The translations under genes were made by a program, and so were the position numbers. A stretch of DNA of 19,783 nt from RPQJ01 sp035554635 (lineage in GTDB: Bacteria > Pseudomonadota > Gammaproteobacteria > Steroidobacterales > Steroidobacteraceae), in assembly GCA_035554635.1 (NCBI GenBank), contig DATMIB010000091.1:1-19783 (forward strand). The letters run 5' to 3'. Of this stretch, positions 1-6,765 are shown one piece after another (position 1 is the first letter of the stretch; each line of letters starts with the position of its first letter). The notes below the pieces were generated by a model that searched no databases, was not told the DNA's origin, and saw only the letters and a list, made by a program, of their open reading frames with translations.

Positions 1-210
1 GTCAATCGCGTCGGCAAGGACGGCAACGGCACGACCTACAACGGCGACAGCGCCGTGTACGACTTCCTCGGCGAGTCGCTCGGCGGCGACCACGGCGGCG
101 ACTGCGTCGAGACTGTCGTGCTCGATCGCGAGGCGCTCGACACTTATCGCAAGGAATTCCCTGCGCACCTCGACGCGGACCCGTTCACGCTGCAAGCCGG
201 CAGCGCCTGA
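1..210 (+). CDS. Omega-amidase / nitrilase-superfamily hydrolase, C-terminal 69 residues (5' end outside window)
   Basis: The frame is open from base 1 to a TGA at 208–210. The visible residues begin VNRVGKDGNGTTYNGDSAVY and end in a segment reading YRKEFPAHLDADPFTL. This matches the end of the YafV/Nit2 omega-amidase branch of the carbon-nitrogen hydrolases, where an 'NRVGxDGNGxxYxGDS' stretch and a terminal 'YRxxFPxxxDADxF' are typical (family knowledge). Such enzymes hydrolyse alpha-ketoglutaramate or alpha-ketosuccinamate, the products of glutamine or asparagine transamination, and act in the cytosol. The catalytic Glu-Lys-Cys triad lies upstream of the window, so activity cannot be judged. 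The next gene starts 2 nt after the stop, which suggests one operon. The subfamily is recognised with good confidence; the exact substrate is inferred. Confidence 0.85.
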   Translation, partial: VNRVGKDGNGTTYNGDSAVYDFLGESLGGDHGGDCVETVVLDREALDTYRKEFPAHLDADPFTLQAGSA

Positions 211-212
211 CG

Positions 213-1391
213 ATGAAGAAGCGCACGCGAGTCACGCACCCGCCCGAGGTGCCGGTGTCGCCGGACAACCGGCCGCTCGTCGCACCGATCTACCAGTCGG
301 TCAAGTTCACGTTCGACGACGTCGGCCAGACGCTCGCGCAGTTCAAGGGCGCGCGCGAAGGCTTCTACTACTCGCGCATCTCCAACCCGACGCTGCGCCA
401 GCTCGAGCAGTTGCTGGCGGAGCTGCAGGGGCGCGACGGCTGCCTGCTCACGGGCTCCGGCGTCGCCGCGCTCGCGATGCCACTGCTCGCGCTGCTCAAG
501 GCTGGCGACCACGTCGTGAATTTCGCCGAGCAGTACCAGCCGACCCGTGCACTGATCGGGCGGCTGCTGCGGCGCTACGGGGTGGCGAGCACGATGCTCT
601 CGATCGATGACCTCGAGGGCCTCGAACGCGTGCTTGCCAGCACGCCAACACGGCTGGTTGCCTTCGAGTCGCCGACCAACCCTGTGCTCAAGGTTGCCGA
701 CATCGAACGCATCACGCGCCTGGCGCGCGCGCACGGCGCGCTCACCCTGCTCGACAACACGCTCGCCGGGTTCCACAACCACGGCCAGTTCGACGTCGAC
801 ATCTACGCGCACAGCCTCACCAAGTACGCGTCGGGCCACGGCGACGTCATGGGCGGGGCGATCATCGCCCGCAAGACGCTGATCGACGCGATGCGCGACG
901 ACGTCGCCATCCTCGGTCCGACGCTCGATCCGCACGCGGCTTTCCTGTTGCTGCGCGGCATGAAGACGTACTACGTGCGCTGGGATGCGCAGTGCCGCAA
1001 CGCACAGGCGATCGCAGAGCACCTGGCGCAACACCCCGCGGTCGCGCGCGTGCGCTACCCGGGGCTGCCGGGCGACCCGGGGCACGGTCGCGCCCGGTCG
1101 CAAATGCACGATTTCGGCTCGATCGTCACGTTCGACCTGCGCGAAGGCCTCGAGGCCGGCACGCGCTTCGCCGAGGCGCTCGAGCTCTTCGCCATCACGG
1201 CGAGCCTCGGTTCGACGGAGTCGCTGGTCATGCCCCCGGCGCTGCAGCAGCCGCGCGGCTTCACCGCCGAACAGCGGCAGTGGTCGGACATTGGTCCCGG
1301 CACCGTCAGGCTGTCCGTCGGGCTCGAGGACCTGGAGGACCTGGTCGCCGACCTCGACCGGGCGCTCCGTATCGGCGTCGGGCCGGCATAA
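213..1391 (+). CDS. Cys/Met metabolism PLP-dependent enzyme (cystathionine gamma-synthase/lyase-like)
   Basis: This 392-residue protein has the normal length for the trans-sulfuration branch of fold-type I PLP enzymes. Visible landmarks are YYSRISNPT at 52–60 (the Tyr/Arg that grip the PLP phosphate of the neighbouring subunit), GSGVAAL near 81–87, Tyr108 in EQYQPT where family members have the catalytic Tyr (usually YGGT or YGCT), Asp181 (DNT, pyridine-N contact), Lys204 in SLTKYASGHGD (Schiff-base lysine), and a C-terminal VRLSVGLED with the carboxylate-binding Arg. The enzyme should therefore be active on an amino acid or an O-acylated homoserine, but gamma-lyase, gamma-synthase and beta-lyase cannot be separated from these motifs. 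The ATG follows the omega-amidase stop by 2 nt, so translation is probably coupled. Together they suggest handling of sulfur amino acids and keto-acid amides, for example methionine salvage (inference). Confidence 0.9.
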   Translation: MKKRTRVTHPPEVPVSPDNRPLVAPIYQSVKFTFDDVGQTLAQFKGAREGFYYSRISNPTLRQLEQLLAELQGRDGCLLTGSGVAALAMPLLALLKAGDHVVNFAEQYQPTRALIGRLLRRYGVASTMLSIDDLEGLERVLASTPTRLVAFESPTNPVLKVADIERITRLARAHGALTLLDNTLAGFHNHGQFDVDIYAHSLTKYASGHGDVMGGAIIARKTLIDAMRDDVAILGPTLDPHAAFLLLRGMKTYYVRWDAQCRNAQAIAEHLAQHPAVARVRYPGLPGDPGHGRARSQMHDFGSIVTFDLREGLEAGTRFAEALELFAITASLGSTESLVMPPALQQPRGFTAEQRQWSDIGPGTVRLSVGLEDLEDLVADLDRALRIGVGPA

Positions 1392-1406
1392 ACCAACCTA
1401 AGCGTC

Positions 1407-1415
1407 TGCTATGCT
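1407..1415 (+). promoter_or_regulatory. Possible extended -10 promoter element for the sensor gene
   Basis: TGCTATGCT fits the extended -10 pattern TGnTATnnT. It lies about 20 nt before the GTG/ATG starts of the following gene and after the stop of the PLP enzyme. No good -35 hexamer is visible at the right distance, so this is a weak prediction. Confidence 0.3.
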
Positions 1416-1433
1416 CCGCGACGAAGGGAGATC

Positions 1434-3836
1434 GTGGAGCGTGGTGACATGGACGCCGCGGACCTGCAGGACGGCTTTCGCGTCGGCGAATGGCTCGTCG
1501 AGCCGCGCAACGGCCGCGCCAGCCTCCACGGACAGGACGTCACGCTCGACGGCGACCCACTGCGATTGCTCGTCGCGCTGGCGGCGCGGCACGGCGAAGC
1601 CGTCGACCGCCTCGCCTTGCGCGGCGAACTCTGGCCCGGCCAGCCGGGCAGCGAGGACCGCTTGCGCGCGGCGGCCGCCGCGCTGCGCACGGCGTTGGGC
1701 GACAGTCCCCGTCAACCGCGGTACGTCGCACGCGTCGGCAACGACGCGCTGGCGCTGATCGCGCATTTCGAACTGGAGCGGCGGCCGGTCGTCCCGGTGC
1801 TCGCTGCATCACTCGTGCCGACGGCCGTGGTACCGCCGCTCGGCGGTCGGGTGCACCGGCTGCTCGGGGAGTTGCGGCGACGCAGCGTGCTCAAGGTGGC
1901 CGCGTCGTACCTGCTTGGCGTGTGGGTGATCCTGCAGGTCGCCCAGGTGACCTTCGCGCCGCTGCGGTTTCCCGACTGGTGGATGACGGCGCTCACGATC
2001 ATCGCGATCATCGGGCTGCCGATCGTCGTCGTGCTCGCGTGGACCTACGAGATCACGCCGCAGGGCATCGTCGTCGATCCGGGCTCGGGTGGCGTCGGTG
2101 CGATGAAGCTGCCGCGGCCGCGCCAGTCGCTGGCGCCGTTCATCGTCGGGGGCGTTGCCTTGATGGCGGGCGTCACCGGGCTGGCCTGGTGGCGGTCGCT
2201 CGACGACGCCGCGATGGCTGCCGCTCAGGCGGCCTCGACGCCGGTCCCCGATGCCGGCGTGCCGTCGATCGCCGTGCTGCCGTTCGTCGACATGAGTCCA
2301 GCCGGCGGCAACGGCTGGCTCGGCGACGGCTTGAGCGAGGAGCTGTCGACGCGGCTGGCGCAGGTGCAGGGGTTGCGCGTAGCCGCGCGGACATCTGCGT
2401 TCGAGTTCAAGGGCCGCAACATCGACGTCCGCCGCATCGGACAGGCGCTCGGGGTGCGGCACGTGCTCGAGGGCAGCGTGCGTCGCGAGGGCGACGGGGT
2501 GCGGGTGACGGTGCAGCTCGTCGACAGCCGCAGCGGGTACCACGTGTGGGCCGGCAACTTCGACCGCGCCTGGCGTGACGTGCTGTCGCTGCAGGACGAC
2601 GTCGCGCGCGCAGTCGTCGATGCGCTGCAGGTCGTGCTGTCCGGACCAGAAGGGCTCACACGGGTCGCCGCGATCGACAGCCGCGCGCTGGACCCTTACC
2701 TCGAAGGCCTCGCGCTGTTGCGCAAGCCGGGCGACGCGAGCGTGCTGCAGCGTGCGGACAAGGCTTTTCGCTCGGCCATCACGATCGCGCCCGCGTTTGC
2801 CGCGGCGCACGCGGGGCTGTGCCGCGTGCTCGCGCGCCGTTTCGACGCCGTGCACGACCCTGCGGTACTCGGCGAGGCCGAAAAGTCCTGTCGCCGCGCT
2901 CTCGAGCTCGACGCGACACTGGTCGACACGGAGCGAGCGCTCGCGGCCCTGTACACCTCCGACGACCGCTTCAGCCAGGCCATCGATGTCTATCGGAGGC
3001 TGCTGGCGCGCAATCCCGGCGACGCTGCAGCACATCTCGGCCTGGGCGAGGCGCTCGACGGTCTCGGCCTCGACGACCAGGCCGAGCAGAGCCTGCGTCA
3101 CGCCGTCGCGCTGGACCCGTCCTACTGGGACGCGCACACGGCGCTCGGCACGTTCAACTTCCACCGCGGCCACCTCGACGAGTCGATCGCGTCGTTCACC
3201 AAAGCCGCGGAGCTGGCGCCGTCCAGCGCCTCGGCGTGGAGCAACCTCGGCGGCGCCGCCCACCTCAAGGGCGACCTGCAGACCGCATTGCAGGCCTACG
3301 AGAAGTCGCTGCAGCTCGAGAAGTCGCCCACGGCCTATTCGAACCTCGCCACGGTGCAGTACATGACGGGCCGCTTTGCCGAGGCAGTGCGCAACTACGA
3401 GCGGGCGCTGGCCCTGAGCCCGCACGACCAGATCCTGCGTGGCAACCTGGCCGACGCGCTCTGGGCGGTCGACACGCGGCGCGAGGAGGCCGTCGCGCTC
3501 TATCGCGATGCGATCGAGCTCGGCGAATCCGAGCTCGCGAAGAACCCCGACGACGCGACGCTGCGGGCACAGCTCGGGTTCTATTACGGACGAACCGGCG
3601 ACCCGTCGCGCGCCGAAGCCTACATCGCCCAGGCGGTGGCGGCCGGCGGCGACAAGGTCTACGTGCAGTATTACCGCGCGATCGCGGCTGCGGACCGCGG
3701 CGACAGAAAGGCAGCGCTGGCTGGGGTCGAGGAGCTGATCCGGGTCGGGTATCCGCGACACTTGTTGCGTCTGGCGCCGGAATTTCGCACTCTGTTGCAC
3801 GATCCGGAATACATAAGGCTGATGCAGGACGGTTGA
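1434..3836 (+). CDS. Membrane-anchored winged-helix regulator with TolB-like domain and TPR repeats (CadC-like layout)
   Basis: The 800-residue protein has four parts. Residues about 8–113 form an OmpR/CadC-type winged-helix DNA-binding domain (FRVGEWLVEP at the start, LRAAAAALRTALGD as recognition-helix region, YVARVGNDALAL as wing). Three hydrophobic segments at about 153–172, 183–204 and 233–252 are membrane helices. Residues about 276–400 match the TolB-N-like domain common in these proteins (PSIAVLPFVDMSP, GDGLSEELSTRLAQ, LEGSVRREGDGVRVTVQLVD). From about 420 to the end there are roughly eight to ten TPR-type helical pairs. The layout suggests a signal sensed through the TPR/TolB part and passed to cytoplasmic DNA binding; the ligand and target genes are unknown. 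Two starts are possible: GTG at 1434 behind AAGGGAG (about 5 nt away) and ATG at 1449 behind GGAG (about 9 nt). The difference is five residues and does not affect domains. Confidence 0.85.
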   Translation: MERGDMDAADLQDGFRVGEWLVEPRNGRASLHGQDVTLDGDPLRLLVALAARHGEAVDRLALRGELWPGQPGSEDRLRAAAAALRTALGDSPRQPRYVARVGNDALALIAHFELERRPVVPVLAASLVPTAVVPPLGGRVHRLLGELRRRSVLKVAASYLLGVWVILQVAQVTFAPLRFPDWWMTALTIIAIIGLPIVVVLAWTYEITPQGIVVDPGSGGVGAMKLPRPRQSLAPFIVGGVALMAGVTGLAWWRSLDDAAMAAAQAASTPVPDAGVPSIAVLPFVDMSPAGGNGWLGDGLSEELSTRLAQVQGLRVAARTSAFEFKGRNIDVRRIGQALGVRHVLEGSVRREGDGVRVTVQLVDSRSGYHVWAGNFDRAWRDVLSLQDDVARAVVDALQVVLSGPEGLTRVAAIDSRALDPYLEGLALLRKPGDASVLQRADKAFRSAITIAPAFAAAHAGLCRVLARRFDAVHDPAVLGEAEKSCRRALELDATLVDTERALAALYTSDDRFSQAIDVYRRLLARNPGDAAAHLGLGEALDGLGLDDQAEQSLRHAVALDPSYWDAHTALGTFNFHRGHLDESIASFTKAAELAPSSASAWSNLGGAAHLKGDLQTALQAYEKSLQLEKSPTAYSNLATVQYMTGRFAEAVRNYERALALSPHDQILRGNLADALWAVDTRREEAVALYRDAIELGESELAKNPDDATLRAQLGFYYGRTGDPSRAEAYIAQAVAAGGDKVYVQYYRAIAAADRGDRKAALAGVEELIRVGYPRHLLRLAPEFRTLLHDPEYIRLMQDG

Positions 3837-3869
3837 CCGAGGGGCGGATCCGGACAGGGAGGGATCGTC

Positions 3870-4196
3870 ATGAGCAAGCCAAGGGACGTGCAGATCGAAG
3901 TCGAGGTCAGGGGCAACAAGATCATCTGCGACCCGGCTGTCACGGTGTTCCAGGGCAAGCGGGTGGAGTGGGTGGCAGGCCCTGACAACCCCAACTTGCA
4001 GTTCGAGCTCAGTTTCGATTCGAGCAAGCCGCCGGGAATCAAGCCCTTTCCGGGCGCGCCACCGGCCCATCAGAAAACCCCGGCCGCGTCGAGATACGGG
4101 GCCATCGTCACGGCGACCGACGACCAGGAGTTCAAGTACACCGTATACGTGGCCGGCGCCAACGATTATGACCCGATGATCATCGTCGGACGCTGA
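3870..4196 (+). CDS. Small conserved-looking protein of unknown function, predicted beta-rich
   Basis: This 108-residue protein has a strong ribosome binding site (AGGGAGGG at 3856–3863, 6 nt before ATG). It has no signal peptide or membrane helix. The text alternates hydrophobic and polar residues in beta fashion: an opening strand, 'KRVEWV' near 31–36, and a closing 'FKYTVYVAGANDYDPMIIV' segment. That pattern resembles small cupredoxin-like or Ig-like beta sandwiches whose last strand reads 'YTVxVxxxxxxxDPxIIV'. It has only one Cys (residue 20) and no Cys-His-Met cluster, so a copper site is not supported. The next gene starts 6 nt after its stop, so it is probably co-transcribed with the transporter. 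No function is claimed. Confidence 0.7.
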   Translation: MSKPRDVQIEVEVRGNKIICDPAVTVFQGKRVEWVAGPDNPNLQFELSFDSSKPPGIKPFPGAPPAHQKTPAASRYGAIVTATDDQEFKYTVYVAGANDYDPMIIVGR

Positions 4197-4202
4197 CGCC
4201 GC

Positions 4203-5852
4203 ATGCTGACCGACCACGACGGACTGTCTCGGTTCGAACGGCTGCTCGGTCTGTTCACGCGCATCCGGCCCGGCGAGGGCCGGAGCGCCTTCCTCTTCTT
4301 CCTGCACGGCTTCCTGCTGCTTTCGTCGTACCAGGTGGTCAAGGCGCTGCGCGAGGCGCTGATCCTCACGCGGTTCTCGGCCGAGGTGCGTGCGTACGCA
4401 GTCGCCGTGATGGCGCTCGTGCTGATGATCGTGGTGCCGCTCTACAGTCTTCTCCGCCGTCGCGTCGACGGTGAGCGACTGCTGCGCGTCGTCACGCTGT
4501 TCTTCGTCGTCACGCTGCCGCTGTTCGCCGGTCTCGTCTGGGCCGGTGCCCCGATCGAGTTCGTTTTCTTCATCTGGGTCGGCATCTACGGCCTGATGGT
4601 GATTTCGCAGTTGTGGGCGTTCGCCGCGGACAGCTTCAACATCAAGAGCGGCCAGCGTCTTTTCCCGGTGATCATGATCGGCGCGAACCTCGGCGCCCTC
4701 GTCGGTGCCAAGGTTGCGCAGCTGGCGGCCGCGACGCTCTCGGTCGCGGGGCTCATGGTTTTCGCGACCGGCACGCTCGCGGCTACGCTGTTCCTGGCCG
4801 GTCCCGAACGAGCCGCTGTGCCGGAAGGCTCGCGTGCGGTCGCGGTCGAGCGCGGCAAGCCGCTGCCGCGCCTGCTCGGCGGGATCGGCCTCGTGCTGCG
4901 CGATCGCTACCTGTTGCTGATCGCACTGCTGGTCGTGCTCCTCAACTGGATCAACTCGACCGGCGAGTTCATCCTGGCCGATTTCTTCAAGGACGCGGCC
5001 GTGGCCCGCGCCGCGGCGGACCCGGCGCTCGAGGTGAGCGCGCTGATCACGGCCTACTACGGCAATTTCCAGTTCTGGGTCACGGTCGTAAGCCTGGGCG
5101 TCCAGCTGTTCCTCGTGTCGCGCATCTTCCACGCGGTCGGCATCCGCGGCGCGCTGCTGGTCCATCCCGGTTGCGTGGCACTCGGCTACGGGCTGATCGC
5201 ATTCGCGCCTGTGCTGGGCGGGTTCATACCCATCTTCACCCTGATCGGCATCGTCAAGGTCATCGAGAACAGCCTCGACTACTCGCTGATGAACACGACG
5301 CGACAGGCGCTGTTCCTGCCGGTCGACCGCGACTCGAAGTACGACGGCAAGACCGCGATCGACACGTTCTTCTGGCGCTTCGGCGACCTGGTGCAGGCCG
5401 GCGCGATCTACGCGGGGACACACCTGCTGCAATGGGAAGCCGGGGAGTTCGCGATGCTGAACCTGGCGCTGGCGCTGGCCTGGATCGGGCTGGCCATCGC
5501 GCTGGGGCGCGGCTTCGACCGGAAGGCGCAGGAGAACGTCATCAACGTCGCGCCGGAGACCGGCGACCCGATTCCGGACCTGCACTGGATGCCCGGGCGG
5601 GCGTTCGTGCACCCGATCGCACACACCGCCTTTCGCGACGCCGACCCGGGTGACGTGCTGCAGCTGCGAGCCTGTTGCGAAAACGGCCAGCCACTGCCGC
5701 GCTGGCTGCAGTTCGACGCGCGTCGTCGCGCCTTCATCGGCACCGGTCCGGCGGCGTTTGCCGAGGAACTCAGGATCTCGGTGATCGCCAGCGACGTCGA
5801 CGGACTGGAGGCGCGCAGCATTTTCGTCGTGCGCCGCCTTTCGGCGGGCTGA
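4203..5852 (+). CDS. Npt1/Npt2 (ATP/ADP translocase) family transporter with C-terminal cadherin-like domain
   Basis: Residues about 25–437 carry some ten to twelve hydrophobic helices and the look of the nucleotide transporter family: RIRPGEGRSAFLFFLHGFLL at the start, VVKALREALIL (46–55), QLWAFAADSFNIKSGQRLFP (136–155), and a conserved loop VDRDSKYDGKTAID (374–387) before the last helices. Classical members in Chlamydia, Rickettsia and plastids exchange ATP for ADP; free-living bacteria hold homologues of unknown substrate. Residues about 455–549 are soluble and read as one dystroglycan-type cadherin-like (CADG/He_PIG) repeat: AFRDADPGDVLQLRA, then LPRWLQFDARRRAFIGTGP and a closing VIASDVDGLEARSIFVV. 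Classical family members end soon after the last helix, so this tail is unusual. It starts 6 nt after the small beta-rich protein gene, and a shared role is possible but unproven. Substrate is unknown. Confidence 0.85.
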   Translation: MLTDHDGLSRFERLLGLFTRIRPGEGRSAFLFFLHGFLLLSSYQVVKALREALILTRFSAEVRAYAVAVMALVLMIVVPLYSLLRRRVDGERLLRVVTLFFVVTLPLFAGLVWAGAPIEFVFFIWVGIYGLMVISQLWAFAADSFNIKSGQRLFPVIMIGANLGALVGAKVAQLAAATLSVAGLMVFATGTLAATLFLAGPERAAVPEGSRAVAVERGKPLPRLLGGIGLVLRDRYLLLIALLVVLLNWINSTGEFILADFFKDAAVARAAADPALEVSALITAYYGNFQFWVTVVSLGVQLFLVSRIFHAVGIRGALLVHPGCVALGYGLIAFAPVLGGFIPIFTLIGIVKVIENSLDYSLMNTTRQALFLPVDRDSKYDGKTAIDTFFWRFGDLVQAGAIYAGTHLLQWEAGEFAMLNLALALAWIGLAIALGRGFDRKAQENVINVAPETGDPIPDLHWMPGRAFVHPIAHTAFRDADPGDVLQLRACCENGQPLPRWLQFDARRRAFIGTGPAAFAEELRISVIASDVDGLEARSIFVVRRLSAG

Positions 5853-5977
5853 GGCGCGCGGCGGCGTCAGGCCAGGGCAAGTCTCCGACAGGGATTGCGG
5901 CCCTCCGATGCTTCCGGGCCTCGCGTATGGGGAGTTAGCGTCAGGCGTGCCCGAGGACGTGACGCGAGGAAGCACGC

Positions 5978-6175
5978 ATGGCCGCAGCGAAGCCGCCGGA
6001 CAGCACGATCAAGACGCCGCCGGGCGATCCGAAGCACCAGGAGGAATTGCTCGACGAAGCCATCGAGGAGACCTTTCCGGCGAGCGACCCGGTCTCGATC
6101 AGCATCGAGCCGCCCGACCGCGCCCGACCGGCTTCCGGTCCCGGCGAGCCGGAGCGATCCGATCGCGCACGATGA
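5978..6175 (+). CDS. Small hypothetical protein with an 'EETFPASDP' core
   Basis: The 65-residue frame has a good ribosome binding site (GAGGA at 5966–5970, 7 nt before ATG). The central text ELLDEAIEETFPASDPVSI (about 24–42) matches a short motif that recurs in many small uncharacterised proteobacterial proteins of this size (family knowledge from memory, no domain name). Both ends are rich in Pro, Lys and Asp and look disordered. It stands alone between the transporter and the sigma-54 promoter region. I assign no function. Confidence 0.65.
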   Translation: MAAAKPPDSTIKTPPGDPKHQEELLDEAIEETFPASDPVSISIEPPDRARPASGPGEPERSDRAR

Positions 6176-6294
6176 CGCCGACGGCGACACGTCGCCGGAT
6201 GTCTTCGTTGGGCATTCGGGACGCGATTTCGCATCTCGGGCCCGCCGCGGCGCCGGCGAATTGACATATGGACGCCGCGGCGCCCCTGCGCCTC

Positions 6295-6310
6295 CTGCGG
6301 ATCACCGCAG
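6295..6310. promoter_or_regulatory. Dyad CTGCGG-atca-CCGCAG, candidate enhancer-binding site
   Basis: Perfect 6-nt arms with a 4-nt spacer, centred about 100 nt upstream of the transcription start predicted from the sigma-54 promoter. This is the usual place for the upstream site of a sigma-54 activator. Assignment rests on symmetry and position only. Confidence 0.35.
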
Positions 6311-6373
6311 CGCGGGCCACCTCCGGCAGGTATTTACCGCTATACGGGGCCAATCCGCCACGTGTGCGTTGGG

Positions 6374-6391
6374 TTTGGCACACGGATTGCA
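6374..6391 (+). promoter_or_regulatory. Sigma-54 (RpoN) promoter
   Basis: TTTGGCACACGGATTGCA fits the RpoN consensus TGGCAC-N5-TTGC(A/T). The -24 GG (6377–6378) and -12 GC (6389–6390) are separated by exactly 10 nt, as required. Transcription would begin near 6402 and run into the 74-residue gene at 6505 with a leader of about 100 nt. A 7-nt inverted repeat, CGTGTGC (6361–6367) and GCACACG (6378–6384), overlaps the -24 element, and GGATT-gcaa-AATCC (6384–6397) overlaps the -12 element; either could be a repressor operator. Confidence 0.7.
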
Positions 6392-6504
6392 AAATCCACC
6401 CGAGTGACGCGATTCGCCAGAAACCGAACGGTGACGGGCGTGCGCACGCATAGACACACAGACAGGAAAGACCCAGGCAGCTGGGACACGAGGAGAAGCG
6501 GATC

Positions 6505-6729
6505 GTGCGCAAGTTGGTGACGGATGGCTCGCCGGGTGGCCCTGTGTCCGGATCGGTCGAATTCGACGACCGTGGCAATGCCCGTTGGGTGCCGCACGCA
6601 GATGCACGAACCGACGAGACGGTGATCCGCCTGCTCGACATCGGCTGGATGGAGCTCGAACGCGAGGAGACGCAGGAAGTGCGTCGCGAAGGGTTCGTCG
6701 AGATCTACCGCACGCCGTTGCGTCGCTGA
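6505..6729 (+). CDS. 74-residue protein of unknown function under a sigma-54 promoter
   Basis: The frame starts with GTG behind AGGAGAAG (6491–6498, 6 nt spacing), a strong signal that fixes the start. The protein is soluble and charged, with a beta-like opening (SGSVEFDDRGNARWVPH) and a helix-to-strand end (TVIRLLDIGWMELEREETQE, then VRREGFVEIYRTPL). I do not recognise a named domain. It is followed by a strong hairpin at the convergent junction with the phosphatase gene. Its promoter implies control by an enhancer-binding protein, so roles in nitrogen, stress, motility or surface traits are possible, but none is shown. Confidence 0.7.
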   Translation: MRKLVTDGSPGGPVSGSVEFDDRGNARWVPHADARTDETVIRLLDIGWMELEREETQEVRREGFVEIYRTPLRR

Positions 6730-6735
6730 CCCGCA

Positions 6736-6757
6736 GCGCGGCCAGGCGTGGCCGCGC
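6736..6757. terminator. Bidirectional hairpin between convergent genes
   Basis: GCGCGGCCA-ggcg-TGGCCGCGC forms a perfect 9-bp GC-rich stem with a 4-nt loop, located 7 nt after the + strand stop and 9 nt from the - strand stop. There is no T-tract on either side, so it is not a canonical intrinsic terminator, although its position suits one. Confidence 0.5.
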
Positions 6758-6765
6758 CAGTAGAG

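Larger units (their letters stand above)
6176..6504 (+). other. 329-nt non-coding leader region with sigma-54 promoter and dyads
   Basis: No convincing gene lies here; a 61-codon frame at 6268–6453 lacks a ribosome binding site. The region holds a 16-nt dyad (6295–6310), a GGTA-TT-TACC dyad (6329–6338), the sigma-54 promoter (6374–6391), and, in the predicted transcript, a 12-nt palindrome GCGTGCGCACGC (6438–6449) and a small hairpin CCCAG-gcag-CTGGG (6472–6485) ending 5 nt before the Shine-Dalgarno AGGAGAAG. The hairpins could tune translation of the downstream gene (inference). Confidence 0.6.

Noticed and set aside
3870..4196. Reading the 108-residue protein as a copper cupredoxin
   Set aside because: The strand pattern is similar, but the Cys-His-Met copper ligand set is missing.
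1809..5975. A 1388-codon open frame on the - strand over the regulator and transporter genes
   Set aside because: It crosses several well-supported genes in antisense. Its text is rich in Arg, Asp, Glu, His and Gln without domains, as expected from GC-biased codons read in reverse.
6268..6453. A 61-codon frame beginning at an ATG after TTGACAT
   Set aside because: It has no Shine-Dalgarno, runs through the sigma-54 promoter and has no protein-like pattern. TTGACA (6261–6266) resembles a -35 box, but no -10 lies at the right distance.
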